Shown in pieces: positions 34,064 to 46,100 of a stretch of 64,000 nt of DNA (position 1 is the first letter of the stretch; each line of letters begins with the position of its first letter). The DNA is from Daphnia carinata. Lineage: Eukaryota > Arthropoda > Branchiopoda > Diplostraca > Daphniidae. A program made the translations under genes and the position numbers. The notes under the pieces are model-generated. The model was not told the DNA's origin, made no database searches, and saw only the letters and a program-made list of their open reading frames with translations. The DNA is taken from positions 6,633,357 through 6,697,356 of the forward strand of contig NC_081340.1 in NCBI RefSeq assembly GCF_022539665.2, written 5' to 3'.

Positions 34064-35095
34064 GCTTGTGATGCGTTCTATAAAAATTAAAGATGCATAA
34101 CAAAGATACTACAGCTAAACATTTGAAGTTCGGCTGTTTAGCACATGTTTAACCACGAAAAGCAAGTTTATTTTTTATCCGATAGATGCCACTATAGCCA
34201 AAAATCGATTTTTAAACATTTCAACAAAAAAAAATAATTTTAATTTTACAAATAGAAACTGTTGTCAGACATCAATCCTGTGTCAATAAGATTTGTTGTG
34301 ATACAACTGTAAATATTAACAATCTATAAGTTAAGTAGAAATGAATCAGACATGGCCAGTATGCGTCTGCTTCATGACCTAATACGGATATTCATACTCC
34401 GGTGATAGTAAGCCACGTATGAGACATAACAAACTTTCAGACATATAAAAATGTATATTTTAACTTAAATTTCTCCTGCGGACATTTGTGTACTTATTAT
34501 AAGTAATAGATGGAAAGGGCTTTTATCGTGAACAAGTATTGAGGGTTGCTCACAAAGAATGACAGTAAAAAAGATATGTGACAATCCGATTCATAGTTTC
34601 AAAAAATCCCGGTTAAAAAAAGACAGCAGATATTTTTTTTTTCTTTTTCCCTGTTTACTTGTTCTGATATGCCTCAGCCCATGTTACGTCACATTTTGGT
34701 ACAAACCGTTGTACACGGGCGTTCAGATACAGACGAGGCTGTCTGGAAAACCGTATGACAGTCACCATCGGGAAAAGAAAGTCCATATTTAGATTTGAAA
34801 TAAAAACGTATATTATGCTTGGGAACTCGATTCACATGTTTGGTTGAATAGACCTGGGGCCTCGGCTCGATTTGTTGTTTGTCGTTGCTATGTCCCTGCC
34901 CTCTTGCGGCCGATACTTGTGCACGTTCCGTGCGTGTATTGCCGTGTAGACAGGAGGAAAAGCATAATCACCATCAGGCAACTCGCGTGTGTAGCAACGT
35001 GATAAGTCGTAAAGGGCACTTTAGTATAAAAGTATTCGTTATTGCTGCATAACATTTTCCGATTGTTCGACATAATTATAGTGTTCCTGTACGAA
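34064..35095. promoter_or_regulatory. Divergent intergenic region between WDR89 and heat shock factor
   Basis: A TATAAA at 35025-35030 lies 66 bases before the heat shock factor ATG and is a plausible TATA box. WDR89 has a 5' UTR splice acceptor just upstream of its ATG. No clustered heat shock elements (inverted NGAAN units) were noticed, but this was only an eye search. Confidence 0.4.
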
Positions 35096-37689
35096 ATGCA
35101 CACCGTGGGAGATGCAACGTCTAGTGTTCCTGCGTTTTTGGGAAAACTATGGAAATTGGTGGAAGATCCGTCCACTAACCATCTCATCAGTTGGAACGCG
35201 GTAAGGCGTCCATTTGTAATCCCCTCTTTCTTCGTTTCGGCCGCCAAACTGACATGTTTACAATTGGTTATGTCTTCATGCCTTCTTGGCAAATTCATAT
35301 TTATTTAGCATTTCATTTAATTTCTCTTTCTTATATTTCATTTTAACTAGAATGGGATGAGTTTTACAATCAGGGATCAGGCCCGATTTGCCAGAGAACT
35401 CCTTCCATTATACTATAAACACAACAACATGGCCAGCTTTGTTCGGCAACTAAATATGTATGGTTTCCACAAAGTTGTGTCTGTTGATTCTGGTGGACTC
35501 AAACTTGACAAAGATGAGATGGAGTTTGCACACATGTATTTTCTGCAAGGCCAAGAATTTTTGTTGGAACACATCAAAAGAAAAATTCCCATCAGTAAAC
35601 AAGAAGAAACAAAGCATACAAAACCTGAAGTGCTTTCCAGGGTAACTTAATGTATTCCCATTTTCCTTTGTTTACTGTTATTGACACCAATCTCTTTGTG
35701 CAGGTTTTGGCTGATGTTCGTGGTATGAAGGGTAAACAAGAAAATGTTGATTCTCGTTTGAATACCATGAAACGAGAAAATGAAGCTTTGTGGAGAGAAG
35801 TTGCATCCCTTCGACAAAAACACATGAAACAGCAACAGATAGTCAACAAGCTGATTCAATTCCTCATCAGTATTGTTCAACCTAATGGACGTGCAGGCCT
35901 AGGGCTGAAAAGGAGGTAAGATCTGTTAGCTTTTCTGAAATGGGAAAAATTACTCTGTTAAACTGTATTAATACTAACTAGGTACCCGTTGATGTTGGGT
36001 GAAGGTGTTCGGTCAACAACCAATTCTAGCACCACCGAAAAAGGTATGCAGAAAGAAACAGGGGAGAAACAAAATGATGGAAGGCTGAAAGGTGTTTACA
36101 TATACCTTTTCCCTACAAGTTCTATTTGAACTTCGATCTAGTTTTAATTATCCGAAATTTTTTTTTTTTTTTAGATCTAGACGAGTCAGCGGTTTCAGGC
36201 AACCCTAACATGTCAGATATACCATCACCGAAAGGACCTATCATACATGATGTTACCGATATCGACGAAAGCAGTTGTGCCGACCTTATTGGAAACTGCA
36301 ACGACTTGGATGCTGATCAAATGGAGGAAATTGCCGAAGTAGTTCCCAATGAAAAATCTCCTGAAATATTTTTTCCCATGGCCCAAATTTCAGAGTTGCC
36401 CATTTCAGTTGAATCTACTGAACAGGAAGACGAAGTACCAGCTGAAGAAGAAGAAGCAGTAGAAGATGGGTGAGTTTCGTTTTTACGTAGCATTTCAAAT
36501 AGTATTGTTCATGTAAAACTCTTTTATTAGTTTGGGAGTCGAAAATCCCGATTTTAACACAATGGTCCAAATGGAAGCCGGAACATCCAATAGTGGTTCT
36601 GGAATCCTTGAAAACTCGGCAATGGCTAGTCCTATGAGTCCTGATCTGTTGATGGCTGTCGATCCTCGTGAAGTCAATTCGGGTGCTTTACTAAGCTTCG
36701 AAGAAAATCGAAAGGAGAAAGGTGGACGTGGCAAGTCGGTTGTCAAAAATCAAGAAAGAACGGTTGCTTCAACCGAATCGACCGCTATGGAGAGGTATGC
36801 CATGTTTTCCATTGGATTTCTCTGAACACATTGGGCTGATTCCAAAACCTTGGCATCCGGTTTGCTCCCTTCAAGCAGGGAAGAGTTGGACAGCCATCTG
36901 GACACGATGCAGGTCGATTTGGAACAACTTCGCGAGGTTTTGAGTCTACAAGGAAGTCCACTGGATGCTTCTACGTTGCTTGGGGTATGTGATTCTCTGG
37001 GATTGAGTTTCGAACCAACGTTAGATTCATGCAATTGGGCGGGGTATCCCTCCACGGCGACCTGGAACCGGAGGGGCATCCCTTCGGACAGCTCGCCATC
37101 GCTCGCTTCCCTACTAGAGCACCAGTTGCTGCCAAAGGTAGCAAGTGCCTATAAAAAAAAAAACGCTGAGTCCCACCCAACCTGAATTTTTCCCATTTCA
37201 CCTCTTAAACGGGATGCATTTTCATTCGTACCAATTTTAAGTAGTTTGACGGCGTGCTGCACGATCGAAGGCTTGTTGTCGTACTATTCAAACAATAAGC
37301 TGTTTTATTTTCTTAGCTTTTCAGTGCAGATGATACCCTACCAGGCAATGGTTATTTGTCAATGGACATGGACATGTTCAAAAACCCGTCCCAAGGTGCT
37401 ATTCTCGGTAAGTGTTTCCTTGTTTAATCCAATCATTTAATTACTTTCATTTCGCTTATTGTCAACAGGTAATGAAGTGATAGCTTATAACGATGCGTCA
37501 TTCTTCGATATGGTCGATGAGTACAGTGATGAGCAGATGGCGAACGATCGAACAACTCGAGATGTGGAAGATGAATCTATCGTGAAAGACACGACCGATT
37601 TGTTTGATCTCCTGGATGATCCTCCGCAGCCGGCGGCTGCGATACCCGCTACAACGGTATCCGCCGCCAAGAAGAAAAAGAGAAATTGA
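35096..37689 (+). CDS. HSF: Heat shock transcription factor (HSF1-like)
   Basis: Nine exons (35096-35200, 35351-35641, 35704-35915, 35982-36043, 36175-36469, 36531-36794, 36876-37137, 37317-37407, 37469-37689), 600 residues. The winged-helix DNA-binding domain spans about 11-112 ([14 protein letters not shown], then [18 protein letters not shown] and FLLEHIKRK). A coiled HR-A/B trimerisation region lies at about 133-200 with heptads of Leu, Met and Val. An acidic Ser/Glu-rich regulatory region follows, then an HR-C-like repressor heptad at about 412-440 ([20 protein letters not shown]) and an acidic C-terminal activation region ([17 protein letters not shown]). It binds heat shock elements as a trimer and activates chaperone genes; HR-C normally keeps the monomer inactive. 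It appears full length. A polyadenylation signal is at 38423. Confidence 0.95.
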
Positions 37690-38422
37690 AACAAGCGAAT
37701 AGCGCGAAAAAGAGAGGACAATGTAACAACAAAAATGTGGCTGTACCCCTCCTCGCTTTATTTCGACGCGTCCTTTCCCCAACTAAAAATACCTCTCTTT
37801 TCTTATTGATATATAACTTTATGCGTGTTATCGTCATTAACAGACCTTTTGTTTCGTTTTCCCACCTTAGGTTTTTTTTTGTATCCTTCTTTGATTTTCA
37901 TTTAACTTTAAAGTAGAAAGTCAATTTGATGACAGAGAGTATGTAGATTCGCTAGCCAACCCCTATGTAATGTCATCAAGCACATTTGCCATACTTGTTA
38001 TTATTATTATTATTACCTTGATTTTTAATCGCAGAAAATTGAAAAGGTTAGAAGGGGGGATATGAAGTGATTTATTATTCGCATTCGACGATGGGCTTAT
38101 CGCGCGCAATTGCAGGGTGTGTGATGCGTATGTGTTTATTTTGGATTTGTAGGTTTGCTTTTTGTACGACGAACCTACTTATTTATATGCATAAAGTTGT
38201 CTGGGCAGCAACGGAAAGGGAAGAGGGGAAAAAAAGTTTTCACCGCGAAGGTGATCGGAGCGAATGTTCTTCCTTTCTCTAATTTAAAAGTGGCGAAATA
38301 ATCCTACTAAAAAGAGAAAGAAAGCAAACATTGACGCCGTTACGAGAATTCATTTGTGTCAACTGTTTTTTTCACACGTGTGTGTGTTGGCTATGTGATT
38401 CGACGTCGTTACGGTATACATC

Positions 38423-38428
38423 AATAAA
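38423..38428 (+). terminator. Polyadenylation signal of the heat shock factor gene
   Basis: AATAAA about 730 bases after the stop codon, followed by AT-rich sequence. Confidence 0.4.
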
Positions 38429-41400
38429 ATTCAACAATTAAAACTCGACCGTTTCTTTTTAGGGATGCATGATGTTTTCATACATTTCCGTCTTACAACT
38501 TTCAAGAGATAGTATTTTTTTAAATAAATTCTTTTTGCTTTCTATGCAGATGAATACAGTCGTCATTGGTATCCGATCTGGCTGTGCAGTTTGAAAGATG
38601 AAAATATGCTAATTGATCTCCCGGTTGCAGTCATCATCATTCACGTTCTGCAGACGTCTAAAGGTTTTTTTTCTTCTTTTAAGTAACAGACTAGAAACAT
38701 CTTTAGCCATTTTCTTTTCAGGCTTCCACTTTCGACTACACAATCATGACACGGAAAAGAATCTCGTGCAATCCCTTGTTTCTTGGAGCCGATCGGAGCC
38801 GATGATACGATAAAAGACGGAAAGGGAAATGCTGAATATATTTATAGATAAATATATACACACAGAGTGGAATATTCTTTAACATGGAAGAAGAACAAGA
38901 AAAAGATAGAGTGGGAGTTGGGATGAAGAAAGGAGTGGGGGCGTGCAGCCTTTGGGGGAGGAATGGGGGAGGATGGGAAACGACTGGATGGGTTTTGACG
39001 ACCGACATGGACTAGCTTACCTTTTTTTTTCTTCTTCTTCTTCTTCTTTCAGCCGCCTTTTTTCTCATTTTATTCCCTACTCCACCCTCCGCTCCAAGTC
39101 CATTTCTCACTCGTACACAGCACTCTAGTAGAGTGAGAGTGTAGTAGAAGTTCACTACACTATGCTGGAAAATGTCGTACGTAATGTTCGCGGCTCTCAC
39201 ACCAAAAAGCAACACACACGCCGGGCGTGCTGGAACATCATAACATTTCGAAGCCGGAAGCGATCGAAGTAGTGTACGGGGTATCTAGGTGGGAGTAGGT
39301 GGAGGCCGGATCGATGGTTTGAACTCATAAAGTGGCTCCCAAAAAAAAAAATTGTTTCCTTGCGCTTATGTTTCGTGCATATATAAATAAGAAAGAGATA
39401 GATAGATGTTGGTTCTTTAATTTTTTAGGGTTTTCTCGTTCGTTTCTTTTTTTTTTTCAGCGGGGAGGGGGAGACTCTCCATCCCTACTCCGCCCATCTC
39501 TTCTTTTCTCCCTCGTAACATGTTCGTGTTGTCCGGAGAGAGGGTGGGGATGTGAATAGGAAAAGAAAAAAAAAAAAGACTCCCTTCCTCTCTCCCCATA
39601 TCTCTACACACTCCAAAAGCTCTCTCTCTCTCTCTCCTTTCATATTATTTCGGTTGCGCCTTCGTACACACCCCTTTTTCTCCTCTTTCTGGCCACCTTC
39701 CACCACCCAACCCATCCATCCACCCACTCTCTCTCTACTACTCACGCTATACACCCTCACTCTTTTTGTGAGCCTCCCACCCAAAAAAAAAAAAAAAAAA
39801 AAAAAAAAAAGCCGGGACCCACTGACGACGACGGCGACGAACGACCACACGAACCAAGCGACTTCAGTTCATCAGTTCGTCTAGAGTCGGTTGTTGCGAT
39901 AGTCTTCTTCTATTTGAATTATTTCCATTTTCACTGATCGGAATACGTTCAGATGTTGGCTGTTTGTGTGACGTGGAAATAATGGCTTGTGCGAGCTAAG
40001 AATTTTGTGTTATTTTTAAACAATTCAATCTGATTTGTTGATCGACGTAGCGCAAAAGATTTGCATACAATTAGCAGCAGACGAAATTGAACAAGTGTTT
40101 CTAGTGTCCCTAAAATTTTATTGGATATTATTTGACTTTGCCTGTGGATTAAAAGATTTAAAAAAATGTTTATTACAATTACAATGGCCGACAGAGTGCT
40201 CTTCAGAGAACGGTCTGGCAGCATGGCTTTCATCTCGTATTTTTGAAAAGAGAAGAATCGGGGTGGGAAGATTTGTGGCAGGGGATGAGATGGTTCGATC
40301 TGTAGCAGCACTCCACAGTCACCACTGTACCACCACATCATTCTACCACCTGTTGTTGAGTGACGATCATAGTTGGCGATGCAGATGATGAATTTCAAAT
40401 TATTATTGTTAACCAACAGCTGATATGTGAGTGAGCCGTGTGTTTTGGGCGCGTGTGTGTGTGTGTGTGTACTTTCTTTAGTGGTGTCGCCGTGTGTTTG
40501 TTGTATATCGACCGCAAAAGCCCACACGTGCACTGTGACCATGACGGAATCGACTCAAGTTGTGGATCACAAGGAACGACGGAGGATGCTGCAGGTAGTC
40601 TACTGCTCTTCTTTTAGTTCGAATAATCTGCTTGGTTGGTACGTTGCTTCGACCATGCGGCACGTGGTCTACAATTTCAATTGCGTAGTTTCCCAACCTG
40701 GTATTCTATCTTAGCTCACTGCGAACGCCAATGTTGTGTTTCTTGAACGGATCGCCCTGAAATATCGTGGAAATAGCCCTTTTCTTGTGGGGATCTCTTT
40801 TTTGTTGCATTTGTTGAGCAAAACGTAATTCGGCTGCTTTTAATGTTAGCGCCATCTGTGAACGAGGTTTACGACTATTTAACATTAATGACACTTTGGC
40901 ATGCAATTGGCTCAAGGACGTTCAGGTTTTTAATTAATTGGATAACGAGGAACTCAATTGAGTTAAGGTGCGTCACTGATTTAAAAAAAAAACACGTTGA
41001 TTTGGAATATTACACAATCGGGTATTTTGTTCGATGAGGCGGTAGGGGGAGGAAAAGAAGGGTTCTATAGTTCAATGTGGGCTGTGTGATGGCGCTAGTG
41101 GGTGGATAGGTTGGGAGAACGAATAAGAGAGGGAGGACCTCTCCCATTCCTTTTATTTTTTAGCCATTGGTTTCCGGGGTTTCGAAAAAAAAAGCAGGAG
41201 GGAGGGTAAGGAGGTGGTGGTGTGGCGGTGGGAGAGTTAGTTCGAGTTGGAGTGAGAACGGGGGGAGGAGGAAAAAAAGCCACCCGTTCTTCCCGCCACC
41301 AAAACGGTGCTGTGTGTTTTTTTCGATCCCGCGTTTTATTTTTTTTTATTCCACCCAATTCGTCCTTGTTTCGTTTTGTTTTAGTGTTAAAAAAAAACTA

Positions 41401-43144
41401 AATTCCTCGGCAAATCTCGAAAGATCAAAGTGTGTGTCTGACAATTAATCAAACCGAGTGTTGAATGCGAAATTGTCAACTGCGTCACGACGTCGAAGCA
41501 TTCAATGTACAGACCCGAGGTAAGAAAAAGATTCTTGGTCCAACTCGTGCTGCCATAAAGTCTCTGCTGCCACCCGAAATGTTGCACTCCCACGAGCACT
41601 TTGTTCGATTGTTCGTCACGCGTATTTGTTTACTCATGATCGTGATGATCATCTGGTAGGTTATGGAAGTTGTGCTCGTCTGTGTGTGTGTGTGTGTGTA
41701 TGTGAGTGAGTGTGTGTACAATTTGGTCATTCCCACTTCTCACTCTTGCTCGAATGTCGGGAAGGGAAAGAAGGTCTTACAATGGCGTCCCCCCAGCGAG
41801 GCGTACACACCCCACACACGTATACCTTAGAAGGCTGCCACATATGATGGGGGTATACTCACAGCCACGACTATTTACGGATGACGGGGGTATGATGAAA
41901 GCGAAATTTCGAATGTTTCTCATTTTTGCTGGGATCGGATTGGTGATGTAGCACGCTTTGTTACAATCGTTAGTTGAATCCTGTATTCTAGAACTTTTAG
42001 TTATGAGGATAGATAAAAGCTCACAATCTATGAGATAAGGTGGATAAAATTTGGAAAATCCACCTGTTGTAAACTGTAGAATTTGGTTGCCCCCTTTAGC
42101 CAAGTGGAGATGAAAAGAGGTTAGTCCAGTCACGCTTGTTTACATGAAGAGTTGAACTGGACAAACCTTCGTGATGACGACTCAGAAAATGATTACGAAA
42201 AATGAAAGTCGGCAAAAAAATACAATCCGTCGTATGAAAGTTAGATCTCGCTGGGGTGTACCACCATCTCGGCCGCCATTACTCCGAGAGATCAGTGTAC
42301 AGCCCAGAGAGAAGTGGGAGGGCTCCTATGTAGCTCTTCTCTCTCATTTTCCCTCTCTTGTTGTGCAGTCCGCCATTTCGGAGTGGAGGTGCCCGTATAC
42401 AGACACACAAGAAGCCCCCTTCTCCGGGCGTTGGGAGAGTGAGAGAGAGACAAGTCTTTTCTCCCCCTCTCTCCCCCTTCTTATTCTCCCTCCTCCACCC
42501 GTCCAGTGAGTCTGTGTGTGAGCTCGGAGGAGGATTTCGGCGGAGGCGGTCGAACACGTTCACGAAGGTTGGTGGGGTGGTTATAGGGAGAGAGACAACT
42601 CCCTCTTGTGTCCAAGTGAGAAGAAAGAAAACAAAAAAAAAAAAACAACCAAGAGGATTGTGTGTGTGTGTTTCTTTCCGGACATCCCATCAACTCCTTT
42701 TTTTTTCTCGTGAGGACCGTGAATCTGGAGGGTGGTGGTAAAGCGAACTACAACGATCCACTAGGTGAATCTCCCCTTGCGTGAACAACTTATCGTCTGT
42801 ATCGTGAAGAACAATAAAACAAACATTGTTATCAAATTTCTGGAATGCCTACGTCATCATAAAATATTGAAGAAAAAATGAAACAAAATGCCTGCAACTG
42901 CATTTTTAATATTTCGTTTGACCTCATTGTCAACGTTATCCATAAGAGCAGTTGACGTTAATGAGGGGCTGCTAATGTGACCTCGCTTCATTGATTTCGT
43001 CGGATGCGTGTTTCATTTTTTTTTTTTTTTTGCGTCTGCGCACACGTGACGCAGTTGTTATTGTGAACTAATTTAGTGAAAAAAAAGCAAAGCAAACGAA
43101 ATTTGACATTTTTTTGTGCTTGCCTTGTGTACGTTTTCTTGTAG
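38429..43144. other. Long non-coding stretch, probably 5' UTR exons and promoter of the REST/charlatan-like gene
   Basis: About 4.7 kb with no supportable coding exon. It has strong purine/pyrimidine strand bias (39400-39780, 42270-42720), GAGA-type runs, a 28-base poly(A) at 39783-39810, (TG)n near 40450 and 41680, and several donor-like GTAAGA/GTGAGT sites. The first coding exon at 43145 follows a splice acceptor directly, so at least one 5' UTR exon must lie here. Long open frames (for example minus 39949-40542) look like by-products of low complexity. Confidence 0.5.
39783..39810. repeat. Poly(A) run of 28 bases
   Basis: Uninterrupted adenines following a C/T-rich stretch. Confidence 0.9.
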
Positions 43145-46100
43145 ATGGCCTTTCCTCTATACCTGAGCTACCTGACATCGGAACAGAAACCGGCAGCGGC
43201 CTGCTTCGTGCCGGCACAACCCGGTAGTGGTGGTGTTGCCGGAACTCCGGTGACCACTGGAGCACCTGCTAGTGGCGGCGGGGCCCGTGCTCCGACAGCT
43301 TCTGTTCAAGTGCAGGCCAAGACGATGGATGGAGCACCCGTACCAGTTGTACCAATGGACTGTTACGAAGACATGTTTCACGAAATCGCCAAAAAATTCT
43401 ACGGTGAAGGAGCTCTAGTACCGGGAGGCATCGTTCAACAAGGAACAGATCAGAACGGAGCCGGAGCCGGTGGTGCAGGGGCGGGTCAGCAGCAAGGACA
43501 AGCCAATACGCAAGGGGAATTGGGTATGATGGATCTAGACTATCAACAGGTAAGATACCGTTAACATTCAAATAGGGATCTCTTTGATTAAATGATATGT
43601 TGGATTTTTACCAAAAAAATGACAGGTTGGCAAGGACGGACACTATCAAACGGGAGGTCAAGGAGCTTCAACCGGACCCACGTTGATCGTGCAAACTACG
43701 GGTGGTCCTGTCTTGCAAGTGACGATGGAAGCGACACCGCATGTAAATGTTAATCCATCACCACCCAAGAAACCCAAGATGAGCGTCAAGTTAAAAAAAG
43801 CAGCAGCGGCTGCAGCGGCGGCTGCTGCTGCGGCTGCTGCGGCCGCCGCCGCCGCGCAACAAAACAGCAACGCGGCCGGAGGCAGCGGTAAACCGGTCGA
43901 ATCCACGTGGGTGGAGAGTGATGACCTACTACCGTGGAATTCTTCGAAAGTGGCCTCTTATAACGCAACTCACAAGGTGATTTATCGCACAACTTCTGAA
44001 ATATCAAAATGTATTATCATTTTTATTTCCGTACGTGTCCTTTAAATTTTATTTTTTGAAGTACCGGAATTTATCGGGAGGGATGATAAACGACAAAAAC
44101 TTTTGACATTTTGTTTTTATTCTTATCGTTACAGTTGTTCCGGTGCCTGGATTGCGGCTGTGTGGGTTTCCTTGCCCGCATCGCAGAGCATTGGCTGGGA
44201 GCGCACGCCAACCTGCGCGTCTTCCAGTGCCCGCGCTGCCACTACAATTCGGCGTGGGCGCGGTGCATCCGGATGCACCTGGCCCGCCAGCACAACGAAC
44301 AGAACCCCGACAGCTCTCTGTGGCGCGAAAATCCCGTGCTGGAGGAAGTGACCAAATACCTTCTGGCGCTCAAGAACCGCGTCGAGAGCAAGGACGAATT
44401 GCCGTCGCCGGGCAACGGAACGGCCGGTGGAGACAAACGGTACTCTTGTCCTTATTGTCCGTACGCCACCGATCGGAGGGACCTATACACGCGGCACGAG
44501 ACGATTCATAGTGAAGAGAAGCCTTTCCAGTGCTTCATTTGTGACAAGCAGTTTAACCGGGCCGATCACTGCAAAAAACACTTTAGTCGCATGCATAGGT
44601 ATCCATCTCTGAAAAAAAAAAATCCTAACTCCCTCTCTCTCTGTCGCTCTCGGCTGTACTGAAAAAAAATTTTTTTTTTGATTCTCTATCCCATCAGTTT
44701 TATTTTGGAACATCTCTTTCAGCTTTGCAAATAGTTTATCGTAAGACGACAAAAATAGTTCTAAGTGTATTAAGATTCTTCGTTTGATTTTTACCTTACT
44801 TATTCTCGAGTTCTTTTTGAATTGTTTTCTTTACGCAGGGATACAGCGTATGATTTGCAAAAGATTAAGAAAGCAGCCGGAGGAGGAGGTGGTGATCACG
44901 GACATCACACGTCGTCAGTCGCCGTTAAAGCACCAGCTGCTCACGTGGTTGTTGCTGCAGCTGTTCCGCCTACCCAAATCCCTTTCTACACGGCCGTCAC
45001 TGTGCAACAGCAACAACAACAGCAACAACAAACCAACCAAACTGTGGTCAGTCAAAACAACCAGCAACAACAGCAACAGCAGCAACAACAACAACAACAA
45101 CAACAGGCAGTGCAGCGTCCGGCAGCGACTGTTGTAGCAGCCTATCAGCCTCATTTAGGTTTGCCGGCCTTCCCAAGTCAGCCGACTCCTACGCAAGCCT
45201 ACAAAAGTTACACAACACTCGGGGTGGAAGCCTTAGTCCGACCGACTCACACGATCGCCACACCGACGAGTCAGCAGCCGAATAGTGCGACGTCGGGTCA
45301 ATCGTCTCAGGCGTCGGGTGGAGGAGGTGGTGAAAAGAAGAAGAAGGAAAAGTTGTACGCCTGCACCTACTGCGCCTGGCGAGGGGTGGACAATTGGTGT
45401 CTCAAACGCCATCTCAATACCCACATCAAACCTTACCTTTGCGTCTTGTGCGATTACAAAGCGGCCCGCTCCGAACGGCTGGCCACGCACGTCCACAAAG
45501 TTCACAACAAGCGCATCTGCGGCAAGTGCAACTTTTTGGCCGACGATCAGGACGCGCTGAGCAACCACATGCGTGAACATCAGTAAGTAATTTATAAAAA
45601 AGAAATCACACGCAGGCAAAAAGCCCCTGACTATTTCGCCAAAAATATATCGACACACAAACACACACACTTACATTCATTCGCATACATCACACATCCG
45701 GGGCGTAATTAGATCCATGCCTCCCCTGCCGCCTTACAGAACTATATTTAGACAATTTTGCAAATGAAAATTACTGTAGGAGGAGAAAAACAGCCAACCA
45801 TTTGTTGAAGCCAAAGTTTGTTTTGCCTTTTTCTTTCTATTCGTTCCCTTGCACACTCCCTAATTACCTTTTATTTTCTGGTTGGGGGGATCACAATTGT
45901 CTTTTTCATTCATTTCCCGCGTTCATTCAGACTCAAAGCCTTGGTCAAAAGAAAGGAATTTCAACCCTCGGTTTTTCTTTTTCTTTACAGCAATTAAATG
46001 GTACTTCACTTATAGAATCACATTATTATCGCATTGTGTGTCTCGGGGAGGTTAATTCGTGCTCTTTTTTGTTCTGTTCGTTTTGGCCCTGAGACAATTA

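Noticed and set aside
36985-37024. Candidate 40-base intron in the heat shock factor gene
   Set aside because: GTATGT...TTAG looks like an intron, but reading straight through keeps frame to the donor at 37138 and joins the next exon at TTCTTAG in phase, so no intron is needed.
39949-40542. 197-codon open frame on the minus strand
   Set aside because: Despite its length it overlaps another long frame on the plus strand, contains simple-sequence stretches (THTHTH), has no domain or splice support and lies in a low-complexity leader region.
42171-42741. Overlapping 112- and 127-codon frames on both strands
   Set aside because: Composition is Ser/Pro/Arg-rich low complexity from C/T-rich DNA; no recognisable protein, likely promoter or UTR.
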